Positions 9,526 to 20,135 are shown, numbered from the stretch's first letter. The stretch: DNA of 26,958 bases from Haplomitrium mnioides (GCA_049999725.1 JBNGIS010011192.1:1-26958), one strand, 5' to 3'. A program made the numbers and translations. The notes: a model not told the origin generated them from the sequence alone.

Positions 9526-10571
9526 GTAAACTCTTACTAAGCTACTATTTCATTTCACGCTTAAGAAAAATGATTTTCAAATTTCAACTTCAAAAATTTA
9601 CATTTTTGACATTTGTGAAATTCTTAACAAAATTTTGTTAGCTTGCAATTTTCTTGATTCATGTACTAATAGTATTCCAAAAACATTTTGATATCAATTA
9701 TTTCATAGAAAAAATATTATCTTTAAAGAATATAAACATCGATAGACAAAAATATTCTTAAAACATATTAAAACTTCAATAACAAAATTTTTATGTTTCT
9801 TTACAATATTCAGAAGACATTAAACTAGCCAAAACCAAAAGCATTTATGAAAATACATTCAAAGAAAAGATATTGTATAAACAAGCACTAATATCTTCAT
9901 GTATAATCTTCTAACATATGCTTTCAACTTCCAACTATATACATAAAAGATGAAAACCAAAAAAGAACAACTATACTTGCATAGACTTCCATACATATAT
10001 CTTCAAAACATGATCTCTTTCAATAAAAAACAATGAGGGACTCCTATGCGCACATACACTCAATCTCTTGTAACTTACGTAAATCTATTCTAAAAATAAA
10101 AATCAAAGAAGTGACTCATATGAGGAAAGATTTCATAATTCAGAAATTTAATATATACTCTTAGAAGATCAACACAAAACAAAACAAAAAATCTTCTGTG
10201 CCAAGACTCCATGTCTCAAAACCTAAATCATTCCAACATTGATGTCCATGCTAGCATGGATTGCAAAGCAAATTTCTTGTACATTATTGATTGTTTTATC
10301 GAAAACTCATCCATTCAAACTCAAAATGTCCATGCCAACATGGACTCCTTGACATACATCTTACGTATTGTATAGTGTTTTGTCTAAAATTCATTAATTC
10401 ATAAACGGATGCTCGTCCAACCTGAACTTCAATAAAAATAACATACACAATAACGTTTTAAAAAAAAATAAAAATTTGAAAGATCATTTATTCAATCACA
10501 TGCATCTAAGTGAGCTTGGACTTGAACCTTTTTTTGCAATCAAACACTTTATTATATATGCAAATTTTACA
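9526..10571. other. AT-rich right arm of element B with palindromes
   Basis: No coding. The stretch is over 70 percent A+T by eye. A perfect 16-bp palindrome, TCCATGCTAGCATGGA, lies at 10245-10260. A near-palindrome, GTCCATGCCAACATGGAC, lies at 10328-10345. Both are related to the palindromic units of element A. Confidence 0.6.
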
Positions 10572-11875
10572 TCAATCAACTGCTTCTTGATCAATCTTGT
10601 TCTCCTCAAGACAAATGGTATCCTCTAGATGAATTGATTAAAAAGCCTAAGCATCTACAGCCATTGATGAATCATGATGAGACTTTTCAATCCCTAAAAT
10701 GGCAACAGAGTCACATGATGCACCTACTGTACCTAGAGGAATAGACTCCTTGTGATAACCATAGACAATTTGTGACTTAGTGACATCTGATGGCAAAGAT
10801 GCCATCGTAAAACTCTCTATGAAATATAGATAGAATGTAACAGTTATCTATCATATTCTACTCCAATACAATTACACATTAATCCAAGAGCACAAACTAA
10901 ACCTATGTTGGACCTAGAGTAAAGATCTAAAATCCAATTCTACTCAAAAAACAATCGATCAATGAAAAAAATAATAAAGAGCATATGGCTTATGGTTAAA
11001 ATTCACACGAGCATCATCTCTTGGATGTTTCAATTTTGTAGAAACCACGTAGGAGCTAAACACATGACGGATTATCTGGCAATGATGACAAGTTGCATCT
11101 TTTGATTGTAGATTAAACAACTTCATGTTACGCTTCCCCTCTTTTTTCCAATAGCCCACAGTCCAATACTCATGGGTATGTGCAATTTTAGAGCTGCTAG
11201 AATGATGAATGTTTGTTTGTCTATACAACAATCACATAAAATTTATAAGACACGTCAAGAAAAGAAATCAATTGCAAAACAAATCTACTAGCAAAAATAG
11301 AAAAAAGAAACTCTTAGAAGACTAACCAGATGTCATGATCAATGGCGTAGCAGACTACCAAAATGGCATCCTTGATGATGCAAACTATTGCAAAAAATAA
11401 ATGATGACAAATGGCCAAAAATTAGATGTCTTAATTGCTGCAAAGAATGAACCATGTCAAAAATATCATTCTTGGAACATGGATCTGAATCATCGTGCTT
11501 GCATTCTTTAATGTTGTAGCCATAAGGAATATCAAGAATGGCTAAAGTGCAATCTTGTATTTTCACTAGTCTCTTTAGTTGTCTAACATTGGACTCCCCA
11601 TGGACTTGGTAAAATGCCACGTTGAGTTTGTCTACGTACGGTTGTAGATCAAATTCCTTTATGCCAACTCCTCCCTCTAAGATAGAGACAATAGCTTCAT
11701 TTTACTGCCTTGCTTTCCACTCTCTTTCTTTCTGACAATGGAGCTGAAAAGCAAGAGGGTATGAGACCAAGGTTGGGGCTTGGCCTTTCTTTTTCTATAG
11801 CTCCGGTTTTTCTTTTTCTGCCATGGGCAATTGCTGTCAACTTTTTTGCAAGTTAGTGCTTGAAATTTTGGTCAT
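10572..11875 (-). pseudogene. ParB-methyltransferase gene, copy B (C-terminal half)
   Basis: The minus strand encodes the methyltransferase half of the family. In order it reads KKLTAIAHG, then AFYQVHGESNVRQLKRLV, then CTLAILDIPYGYNIKEC with an intact D-I-P-Y motif IV (11480-11560), then SKNDIFDMVHS and an intron. After the intron come TNIHHSSSSKIAHTHEYW and KHPRDDARVNF, then KPYALYYFF. Motif I follows as ILDLYSRSNIGLVCAL, where the GSG glycines of copy A are lost. In-frame stops follow, down to a final TGA at 10572. In beta-class DNA amino-methyltransferases motif IV precedes motif I, with motif I binding S-adenosylmethionine. The copy is 5'-truncated and lacks the ParB-like part. Similarity to 20136-21410 on the other strand is clear in both coding and intron positions. 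Confidence 0.7.
11221..11326 (-). other. Intron in copy B, shared with copy A
   Basis: The exon ending GACCATGACATCTG in copy A and GATCATGACATCTG here is followed by GTTAGT (donor altered from GTAAGT). The intron ends TTGTATAG before the TNIHHS exon. It is about 106 bp and AT-rich. The intron sits at the same codon in both copies, which shows they were copied as DNA and not from spliced RNA. Confidence 0.6.
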
Positions 11876-11890
11876 CATGAATTTTGGTCA

Positions 11891-13100
11891 TCATTTTTTT
11901 AAGAAAAATACCCTTGTTTTCTTTGTTTTTATTATGCACAATTGAATGATATTCCTAGGTTTTGTGAAAATATTGGAAATCTTGACATCAATGAAAAGTA
12001 AAAAACTTGCATTTCCAAAATGTAAGAATGAAGTCATTTTGAAATAAATTTGGCTGCTCCAACTTCATGCGTATATATACATAGTGCTATTGAAATTTTA
12101 TTTTTGAAAAATAAATAGAAAACTTAAGGAACAGTCCAAGCGGACTAGAAGTCAAGGGAATTAGTTTGGAGTCCCAATGTACAAAAACTACCAAAACCAA
12201 ACCTTGCGTGGATTTCAGAGCTCTATTTTGAAGTCCAAGCAAGAAAGAGAGTTTCTATTCTAGTTCAAAATCCATATGCACAAAAGGTAAAGTAGTCAGG
12301 TTGTGCAAGGGTTTAGCAATTCAAAATCTTCTAAAATTCAAAGAATCATATACCCAAAGGAGTCATAGCTCAAAATCAAAAAAATTTGTGGGTTTAGAAA
12401 TTTTCTTGAGAGTCTAAACACACAAAGAGATCCAAGTTTCAGACCAAAGTCCTTACAAACAAAGGGTTTTGAGTTCCACATCAAAGTCTTTGAGCCGTTT
12501 AGGTTCTAAGTTCTACATGTTAGTCTTTGTATGTACAAGGTTAGGGGTTTTGTATCAGAGTCTATGCATGTATAAGGCTACGGCTTGCGTACTAAAGTCT
12601 GTGTGCACATAGAAATCCAAGTTCTACATCTGAGCACTCGTCAACAAAGACTATGTTCAACAAAGGTTTTAAGTTCCGCAACAAAGTCTATGTACGCATA
12701 AGGTTCTGACTTGCGTATCAAAGTCAATGCACGCATACAGTTCCAAGTTTTAGATCAAAGTCTAGGTGCGCTTAAGGTTCTAAGTTTTGCAACAAACTCT
12801 AAGCACGCTTAACATTCTGTTTTCTAGATCTGAGTCTTAGAGTAAAATGGGTTCTAAATTCTACATTAGAGTCAAAGCGCGCAAGAGGTTTTAAGTTTTA
12901 TATCACATTCAATGCTAGCAAAGGATTAAGTAGTCAAACTAGGCAAACACTTCAGCAATACTAAAGTTCTATACCAAAAGATTCAATAACCAAAACATTG
13001 AAGTTCTTCTAGCAAACAATATAGTAGGAGAGAATATCTATTTTGGATTAAGAAATGTTTGAAAATCCAAATGAAGACTATGGTTGAATGTTTGAATTTC
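11891..13100 (+). repeat. Left-arm-like sequence of the element family (copy C)
   Basis: This stretch is colinear with 16690-18180 of element A in the same orientation. Shared landmarks include TAGAAGTCAAGGGAAT (near 12149 and 17038), long runs of TC-AAAGTCTATG-GCGCATA units, GCAACAAACTCTA-GCACGC, and TTTTAAGTTTTA. The terminal ~120 bp with the TACTTTGAACC end is missing. The units are more diverged than in element A and not regularly spaced. There is no coding capacity. Confidence 0.65.
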
Positions 13101-13448
13101 ATTTGCAAATGATTAGAAACAACTAGAAATGATTTATATTAAAAAGTTCAACCTGGCAAATAAATTCAAGAAATTTCTTGAATAAAATTCTCAAGTACTT
13201 TTTAAAATATAGAAACTTAAATCACAACATAAGTTAAAAGTACACTATAAACAATAAGGTTTCTAAATAACTTTAATCACTCGTATCAGCTTCTTCACGT
13301 TCAACTTTAGGAAATTCATCAAGATTCTCACATTGTGCCTTAGTATTGATGACGTTGATTGAATCTCTTTCAAACACTTCAAGATTGATTGCTTTTTGTC
13401 TTTCATACTCAAATAGATTTGATTTAATGGTAGCTCGAGTGGTTTTTC

Positions 13449-14282
13449 TCAATCAGTTTTTTTATGAGAAGAAAACAAATCAAAAGAGAGAATAGTGATA
13501 TGTGTTATATCAAGTACATCGATATATAACTTGGATTTGCATTTTCCTTTTGTTGCTGCTATTTTTTCTAGAAAGTATTGTCCAAAAAATGCATCCTCAA
13601 CCTCACGAGCAAACCATTGAACACGTACTTGTTTTGGGTTTGGAGGTTCTTCCTCATCAAATGACAAAGCTTTGAGGTTGAGTTATGCAACAACACAAAT
13701 AAACATTTTGGCTTTCAAATCATGTAGGTTGCCAAATTTGTGCTTGTATCTTGTTTGATGTGAAACAGTCACTTCTGGCAATCTAAGTGCTCCATTATAG
13801 ATTGCTCAACATATAGCAGACATACATTCTAGTGAAATATCTTCCTCTAGTTGGTGAGCATCAAACTAAAAGGCTAGATGAACATTTTGAGAATCATTAC
13901 GAGTGTTTGCAGATTGTGAAAGTGTAAAGATGAATTCTGCTTTGTGTTCTCATCTTTTTATTTCAAGGATATAAGCCACAATCTCTTGTTGAGAAAGTAA
14001 AAAGTCATTCCACCATTGAATATTAGAATCTATAAAGAACTTGTAGTAGTTCTTATTTATGTTGTCTCTAATTGTACATATTACTTTCTCTACGACAACT
14101 TCTATTTCTTCTTTTTGAGATTGTTTGATTTCAGAATATACTTTTAGAGGAATCAATATTGAACTTAAAATGTCCCTATCCACTTGAGGTAGATACTTGA
14201 GTTGACAAATACCATCGAGAGGTAACCAAAACTCATATATTGAAAATTGCTTGCTCCAAATCTTTGCCTTCGAATCATTCAA
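13449..14282 (-). pseudogene. Unrecognised decayed coding frame
   Basis: One minus-strand frame runs from 14282 to 13449, about 278 codons, with only four internal stops (near 13947, 13869, 13807 and 13683). Recognisable stretches include NIQWWNDFLLSQQEIVAYI, then FDAHQLEEDISLECMSAI, then LPEVTVSHQTRYKHKFG, then RVQWFAREVEDAFFGQYF. The composition is protein-like, mixed charged and aromatic, and the frame is too long to be chance in such AT-rich DNA. I do not recognise the family. It follows the left-arm-like sequence 11891-13100 and could be a second gene of that element family or an unrelated gene fragment. Frames further upstream on the same strand (14419-14688) may extend it. Confidence 0.5.
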
Positions 14283-14699
14283 CTTGAACTTGAATCATTG
14301 ATTAAAGGTAATATCATGTATATTAGATACATTAAGCTCTGAGTTTGAAGAAGATGCACACCATATTTTCATTCTTCTTCCATCTACTAGCATGGCAATT
14401 AATCACATCCTCGTATCTTTATTCAATTAAAATGAACGCAATTTTCAACATAATGAAGGAGTTTATTCTTTGAAACCTCATTATACCCATGACGCAAATT
14501 TGAAGGGTTGTTTTTGATTTGTTTTGCTTTAGTTTTTTTGGGGTACCAAGGAATCTTATTGTGTGCAACTTTTGAGAAAGTACATAAAATCCACTATTAA
14601 AGCGAACTACAGAACAACCACCAGGCAATAAAAATGGCAACAAACACCATCTATTCATCAACAACCATGGAAATAGTGTTGTATCCAAGATTTATTGTC

Positions 14700-15020
14700 G
14701 ATATCTTTTTAGTAGCATACGAGTGTGAGTTCCCCGTCATTTCGACAAGAAGTATAGGTTGGTGGTTGTTTTGCCAATTAATTACATGTAATTACATCAA
14801 CTTATAATAATTTAAAATATTAATTAATGCTAAAATTAACTTGAAAAAACAATGTTTTGAAATACTATTGAAAAAGTGTTGAAATCCATCTTAAAAAATT
14901 AATGTTTTGAAATATTATTGGAACAATAGTAAGATATTATTGATAGAATATTTTCTTGATGTAGTATCAGAGAGTATCTTTGCCTCTCAATGGTAGAAAA
15001 CAACTCTTATTGTATGGGAG
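14700..15020. other. AT-rich stretch without genes
   Basis: Contains a short local repeat (AATGTTTTGAAATA-TATTG at about 14850 and 14900). No gene or element end is recognisable. Confidence 0.3.
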
Positions 15021-15086
15021 GAGTCTTGTAAATGCTTTTGTGGTGTCTCTCAAGAGTCTTGTAAATGCTTATGTGGTGTCTCTCTT
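15021..15086. repeat. 33-bp tandem duplication
   Basis: GAGTCTTGTAAATGCTTNTG and the following GGTGTCTCTC occur twice, at 15021 and 15054. Confidence 0.85.
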
Positions 15087-15098
15087 ATCGGACCTAAA

Positions 15099-15345
15099 GC
15101 TAACTAAGGTTGATACAACCACCTATTGCAAAGTTTGAATGAAAGCAAGAGAAGCTAATGTCTTGCAAAAGAGAGAGGTAGAAGAAGAAACCTTTAGCCA
15201 AAAATCTAGGCTAAAACATGAAGCTAAGCAAGCCTGATCCAACCACTGATTGCAAAGCTTGAATGAAGGCAGCAGAGGTTAGTGTCCTGCAAAAGAGAGA
15301 GGCAAAAGAAGAAACCTTCAGCCAAAAAACTAGGCTATTTTGCAA
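15099..15345. repeat. ~123-bp tandem duplication
   Basis: A unit beginning GCTAAC/GC-AAG and running through CAACCAC-GATTGCAAAG, GAATGAA-GCA and GCAAAAGAGAGAGG to AGCCAAAAA-CTAGGCTA is present twice in direct orientation. A Lys-rich open frame on + (15282-15506) lies partly in the second copy and is not supported as a gene. Confidence 0.8.
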
Positions 15346-15809
15346 GTGCAGCACAAAACCTTGAAGCAGATCAAAGCATAAAAAAACTGGAAGCAACAGC
15401 AAAAAACATAGTCTCAAAAAAATCAGCTCAAAAGAGAGCTTTGCGAACTTGTATGGAAAAAAACCCAAAAAAATGTTGTGGGAATCAGTTAGAAAATAGT
15501 CTCTAATTTATTGGACTCTAATTCAAAACCTAGACTACTCTACCTTCACAATATGCATGGAACAAAAGTATTGAATGCTTCAAAGAAAACAAAAGCAGAA
15601 AAAAGGCTCGAAAAACTCACCTCGATTATGAAAAGAGCTTGCGAATCTATATAGGAATAAGGAACTAAAAGCTGTAAGAAGGAGCCAAAGAAAACAATAG
15701 AAAATTGAAGCATAGACTGGTGGAATAAAAGCTCAAGCATGTAGTAACCCTACTTCTGCAATGCTTCACAATTCCAAAATGCATATGGTGGTGGTGCAAT
15801 AGATATTCA
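15346..15809. other. Unassigned stretch, probably Helitron 3' region
   Basis: No recognisable gene. It is Lys/Asn-rich in + translation because of poly-A richness. It lies on the 3' side of the minus-strand Helitron, but I could not identify a CTRR terminus with hairpin. Confidence 0.25.
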
Positions 15810-16020
15810 TAGCACCAATTCACAACAAAAATTGACTCAAAAAGAGATTCAGTGAACAGGAAATTGTGTTCAATGAGACTTGCAAATTATACCTACTTGA
15901 AATCAATGGGAAGAAAAGTAGATCAACTTGTAGACCAATTGTATAAACCATCAATAACATGGAATTTTCAATAGTTGTCTTGATCAAGGCCAATTCAATG
16001 GTTGCACACACAATTCACAA
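15810..16020. repeat. 211-bp direct repeat, copy 1
   Basis: Starts TAGCACCAATTCACAAC and ends CAATTCACAA. It matches 16271-16481 at roughly 93 percent by eye with no length difference. The copy-2 region includes the end of the Helitron helicase frame, so this is a duplicated Helitron 3' segment. The minus-strand frame 15820-16011 is part of it. Confidence 0.85.
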
Positions 16021-16270
16021 ATACCTCGCTAATGGATGATCAGCAGGGAGTAAGTTGCAGTAGTGCTAATGGTGATGGCTTAAAGAAGCTTCAACAAAAT
16101 TAGGAAAATAGGTTTTAAATCACACATTGACGCTTTTCCAAAAAACAAAGACTTGCAAAAAAGAAAAGCATAATTACAATGTTGTGTTTGAAGAAGGAAT
16201 CCACTAGAAAATTGCAACAACAAGGATTTAATCAAAACTAGCAGAGGAAAAATAATGCAATATAAATTTA

Positions 16271-16481
16271 TAGCACCAATTCACAACAAAAATTGACTCA
16301 AAAAGAGATTCAGTGAGCAGGAAATTGTGTTCAATGAGATCTGCAGATTATACTTGCTTGAAATAGATGGGAAGCAAAGTAGATCAACTTGTAGACCAAT
16401 TGTATAAACCATCAATAACATGGTATTTTCAATAGTTGTCTTGATCATGGCCAATTCAATGGCTGCACATGCAATTCACAA
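16271..16481. repeat. 211-bp direct repeat, copy 2
   Basis: Partner of 15810-16020, offset 461 bp. On the minus strand its right edge carries the last helicase residues (VVN). The 250 bp between the copies is not obviously repeated. Confidence 0.85.
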
Positions 16482-16569
16482 CTAGCATATTGCCTCTAAG
16501 TTCATCGACAATGTTGGATGCTAATAGCACAAACACATTTTCCAAAGCTATCGCATGTGATAATGCAAC
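16474..16569 (-). pseudogene. C-terminal piece of the Helitron Pif1-like helicase
   Basis: The minus strand reads VALSHAIALENVFVLLAS, then N-I-V-DELRGNMLVVN. This is the usual end of Helitron Pif1-like helicases, where GQLYVALSR-A-T-S is followed by a hydrophobic strand and GNMLVVN. The preceding GQLY is found 5.8 kb away at 22347-22362 on the same strand. The two pieces abut once element A is taken out. One residue of the VALSR motif has changed, Arg to His. The piece shows that the Helitron continues to the left of element A. Confidence 0.85.
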
Positions 16570-16575
16570 ATTATA

Positions 16576-16595
16576 AACAACCACTACTTTGAACC
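16576..16595 (+). repeat. Left terminal inverted repeat of element A
   Basis: AACAACCACTACTTTGAACC. The first 150 bp of this arm also match the sequence starting at 26800, at roughly 80 percent by eye. Confidence 0.7.
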
Positions 16596-18210
16596 TGGAT
16601 TAGGCTACTCAAACAGAAACTTTTTTTTCTGGGGAAAAATTGTGATTTTTGAATTCAAAAAACATAAAAAAATGAGGTTATTTTTTAAAAACAAAAAGTA
16701 CATGAGTTTTTTGGATTTGTTTTTGGTCGTTTCAACAAGCATGATCGAGTGAGAGTCAATTTTGTTATGCAAAATCAATCAGTATTACTAGTTTCTTTGA
16801 AAATATTGAAAAACTCAAATTTGATGAAAAGCATAAAAATTATGGTAAGTTTTCACCAAAAAATTTCATTTATCATTGATTATAATTCTAAGCCCAAAAG
16901 TTGAAATACAAGTCACAAGAAGCTATTTTGAAATATGTTTGATTGCACAAACTCTAGGCGCGTGTAGACATGGTGCTCTTTCAAACTTTTTTGTTGGAAA
17001 AAAATTACAAAACATAACAAAAAAAACCCAAGATGATTAGAAGTCAAGGGAATGAGTTTGAAATGGTAAACACAAAAACAAAGAAAATGAAACATGACAT
17101 GGATTTAGGATCTTTATTTTAAACTTCAAGAAAGAAGTAAGCTTTAACTTGTAGTTGAAAATCCATGCAATCAAAAGTTAACGTGGGCTTTCAAAAAGGT
17201 TTCAGCATTTAAAAATATTTCATAATTCAACGAAGCATATACACAAATGTATTATAGTTCAGAATCAAAAAGGCAATAGCTAAGTAGATTGAATTAAGAT
17301 TTTAAACAAGAAACATCTCCAAGTTCTAGACTTGATTCAACTAAACAAAGGTCTCAAGATCTACAAAATAGTCTATAACTTGTGTACAAAAAAAGTTGTA
17401 ATCGGTAGTCTTTATATGAAGAAGCTTGAGGGTTGTACATGAGAAGTAGAACCTGTGGAAGGCTTGGACTTCCACCCCAAAGTCTATACGCGCCTAGGAA
17501 TCCAAGCTCAACATATGAACACTCCACCTCAAAGTCTCTGCGTGCTTAGGAATCCAAGCTCAACATGTGAACACTCCACCCCAAAGTCTATACGCGCATA
17601 GGAATCCAAACTCACCATATAAACACTCCACCCCAAAGTCTTTGCGCAATAAGAAATCCAAGCTCAACATGTGAACACTCCACTCCAAAGTCTATGCACG
17701 CATAGGAATTTGAACTCGCCATCTGAACACTCCACCCCAAAGTCTATGCGCGCATAGGAATCCGAACTCACCGTCTAAACATTCTACAACAAAGACTGAC
17801 AAGAACCTAGGTTTTAGGTTCTGCAGAAGAGTTTTTGTGCGCACAACGTTTTGACTTGCGAATCAAAATCTATGCGAACATATGGTTCACACTTCTACAA
17901 CCAAGGATACAGATTGTAAACGTTCTATTTTTTGCAACAAACTCTACGCACGCAAAAGATTTCAATTTCTAATTCGGAATCTAAAAGTAAAAACGGGTAC
18001 AAAACTCTACATGTGAGTCAAACAACGCAAAGGGTTTTAAGTTTTACATCAAAGACCTAACAAGAAAAAAACAATTAGTCAATTTGGGCAGATGCTTTAG
18101 CGAGACAATAACCTTAAACTCTTCTAGAAAACAATAAAGTTGGAAATAAAATACCTACATTTTGGAGAAGAAAATATTTTTACAAGGTTCTTGCTTGTAG
18201 GGATTCCCAT
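16596..18210. other. Left arm of element A, non-coding
   Basis: AT-rich for about 400 bp, then dense in units containing AAAGTCTATGCGCGCATAGG. A regular 52-bp array sits at 17472-17783. Irregular units continue to about 18050. The arm matches 11891-13100. Only a short spurious minus-strand frame (16913-17095) is open. Confidence 0.65.
17472..17783. repeat. 52-bp tandem array with palindromic cores (6 units)
   Basis: Units start CCACCCCAAAGTCTATNCGC at 17472, 17524, 17576, 17628, 17680 and 17732, exactly 52 bp apart. Each contains a core like AGTCTATGCGCGCATAGGA, which is nearly self-complementary, followed by ATCCAAGCTCAACAT and GAACACT. There are no intervening unique spacers. Confidence 0.95.
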
Positions 18211-18211
18211 C

Positions 18212-18229
18212 GTCCATGCGCATATGGAC
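18212..18229. repeat. Isolated palindromic unit upstream of the gene
   Basis: GTCCATGCGCATATGGAC, an imperfect palindrome of the same kind as in the arrays, lies about 100 bp before the coding frame of copy A. Confidence 0.55.
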
Positions 18230-19804
18230 TCCCTTGTGCAATGCACAAGCATAATGTTATTAGAGTCTCTGAGCGCAGTGAATGTTGAGTCTTGCACTTG
18301 TGCTTATGTTTAATTTTTTTTGTTTTGTTTTCAATTCACTCATTTTTTGGCGGATTTTGTGGATAGCTACAAAGACACGAAGCATGTTAAATGCGACTTT
18401 ATTAAATTGGCAATCCATATCAAGATTCTGAAGCCCAAGAAAGGCGTCAATATTCAACAATTGGTGCCGCATCCGAGCATGGCAACATTCTCAATTCATG
18501 CAGCGGGTCTTTCTGCCCAAAAGAAAAGAAAGGAGGATGAGCCAATTGAGGCTAAAAAAAAAAAGAAACTGGTTACCAAGAAGAAAAAGCCTGCTCCATC
18601 ACCGGTCATTGAGGAGGAGCCAGCCCCCTCGGAATCTACAGCAAAGTCATCTTCAACTACCTCTTCATCTTTATCACCAAACAACTCTGGGAGGGAATCA
18701 GATCTGGAGCCAGTTAAAGCTCTGACATCAAGAGCTAAAAGGCAATCCCACAAGGGGCTGCAAACTTTCTAGGAAAGGGGGTAGATGGACTCTTAGACAG
18801 TGTCTGAGGAAGACAAGAACAAGAAAAGGGAGTCTGCAATCCAACGATGCAAAGTCCATGAAGAAAAAATCACAATAAGGCTTGAGAATTTGAATCTGCC
18901 TAAACATGAAATGGACAACTGGGGTCCATTCTAGATTAAAAGGCTGAATGAGGATTTTGTTGAGCTTTTGGCGCAGAGAATTCTCACAAACAAGTATGCG
19001 CATAGTTTTTTCATTGTTGTTGTTGACCCAAAGTGTGGGTTAAAAGACAAGTCAAAGTTTGATATTAGAAACCCTGACAAGTATCGCTGCGGGATTGCAT
19101 GAGGCAATCACAGTGCTGTAGCAAGGTAGCTATTAATCACAAAATATGGAGTGAAGAATCTGGCATTATCGCTATGCAATTGTTATGTCTACGTGTGCCT
19201 TACACAAACAGAGGCTTGCATTTTTGCTACTCATAACAACTACAACCAGAGGTACAAGCTAAAAATGACCTCCATTTAAAAGGTCAAATATTGGCATCAA
19301 AGATTTGTCGAAAGTGGGATGGTGTCATCCCAAAAATTGAAAAGAGAGTTGGTGCTGGAAACCTTAGAGATAAAGCCAAAGTCAACACTTGAGAAGACCG
19401 TAGCTTCTAAGGTTAACTAGTTCTAGTTGGCGTTCAAAAGTGGAGAGCTCTAGGATCTACAATAGAGCATTTTTGCAATGTGAGAGACGAATACGGTCAA
19501 AGGCCAGAAGCCAAATGCCAGGGGATCTCTAAGAATGAAGGACATGACGTGGACATCTTGGAGGCCTTTTTTGGGTCTTCTTGACGAAGTAAAGATTTTA
19601 GTTTTGAAGTAGATGGAAGTCGGAGAGCTTTCAATGGACGAAATATCTCGGGAGGCAGAGAGACATAAAGTTTTGGCTGTTATAGTTAAAAAAATTTGTT
19701 CAGAGGTTTACTGCATCACTTGGAAGAAGGCAAGAGAAGAGTACCCTCTCCACATTAAGGAGTCCAAGATGGCTGCTTTCTATTTAAGCTTTGAGAAGCT
19801 TTTG

Positions 19805-20135
19805 GTAAGTTCTTCTTTTTACATCACATTCATTTCTAGGGAGTTGTAGTGAGTTTATTTTAAGTTGTTCTTTGTTTTTCCAAAATAGGTTTAGGGTCCA
19901 TGCACGCATAGACTACGAAGTCCCTGCTTGTAGGAAACGCAAAGTCCATGCGCACATGGACTTTGTAGTCCAAACGCGACTGGACTTCGTTGTCTATGCG
20001 TGCTTGGACTGCGAAGTCCATGCAAGCTTGGACTTCGCTGTCAAAGTACGCATGGACTTCGAAGTCCATGCACGCATAGAATGCGAGCATTGAATTGAGT
20101 ATCACTCTCTAGCATATAATTTTTTTTTGGTGCAG
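19805..20135 (+). other. Intron 1 of copy A (331 bp, GT-AG)
   Basis: Exon 1 ends ...GAGAAGCTTTTG, followed by GTAAGTTC. The intron ends TTTTTTTTGGTGCAG before GGGGACAAAAC. Removing it keeps the frame at phase 0 (EKLL then GDKTFKHQL). It carries the 24-bp palindromic array. Copy B begins at the sequence corresponding to the start of exon 2. Confidence 0.75.
19895..20085. repeat. Palindromic array inside intron 1 (~24-bp period)
   Basis: Repeated units such as GAAGTCCATGCACGCATGGA and TTGGACTTCGAAGTCCATGC, with TCCATG...CATGGA pairs and a TTCGAAG centre. Because units are self-complementary and 24 bp long, both strands show open frames with D-F-E-V-H-A-like periodicity, which are not genes. 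Confidence 0.85.

Larger units (their letters stand above)
9506..11890 (-). mobile_element. Element B: truncated copy of the ParB-methyltransferase element
   Basis: The left edge AGCAACCGCTGATTTGAACC matches the inverted-repeat terminus of element A at about 16 of 20 positions. The arm that follows is AT-rich, as in element A. It is followed by copy B of the gene in minus orientation, so 9506 corresponds to the right end of element A. The gene 5' part and left arm are missing: homology stops near 11870-11890, at the position of the first intron acceptor of copy A. No matching second terminus was found to the right. Confidence 0.6.

Noticed and set aside
14962-14976. GTATCAGAGAG as primer-binding site of an LTR element
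   Set aside because: The match breaks after GTATCAGAG, and no LTR boundary or internal coding region lies beside it.
15282-15506. Lys-rich open frame on +
   Set aside because: It spans a tandem duplication and poly-A-rich sequence, with no recognisable domain.
17472-17783. Regular 52-bp repeat as a possible CRISPR array
   Set aside because: Units are contiguous tandem copies with no unique spacers, in eukaryotic transposon DNA, and there are no cas genes.
18496-18753. Minus-strand and second plus-strand open frames over the Lys/Ser-rich part of copy A
   Set aside because: Shadows of the low-complexity coding frame on +. No family features.
19860-20105. Open frames on both strands with periodic D-F-V/E-V-H-A repeats
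   Set aside because: They arise because the 24-bp palindromic units are a multiple of three long and self-complementary. They lie inside an intron.
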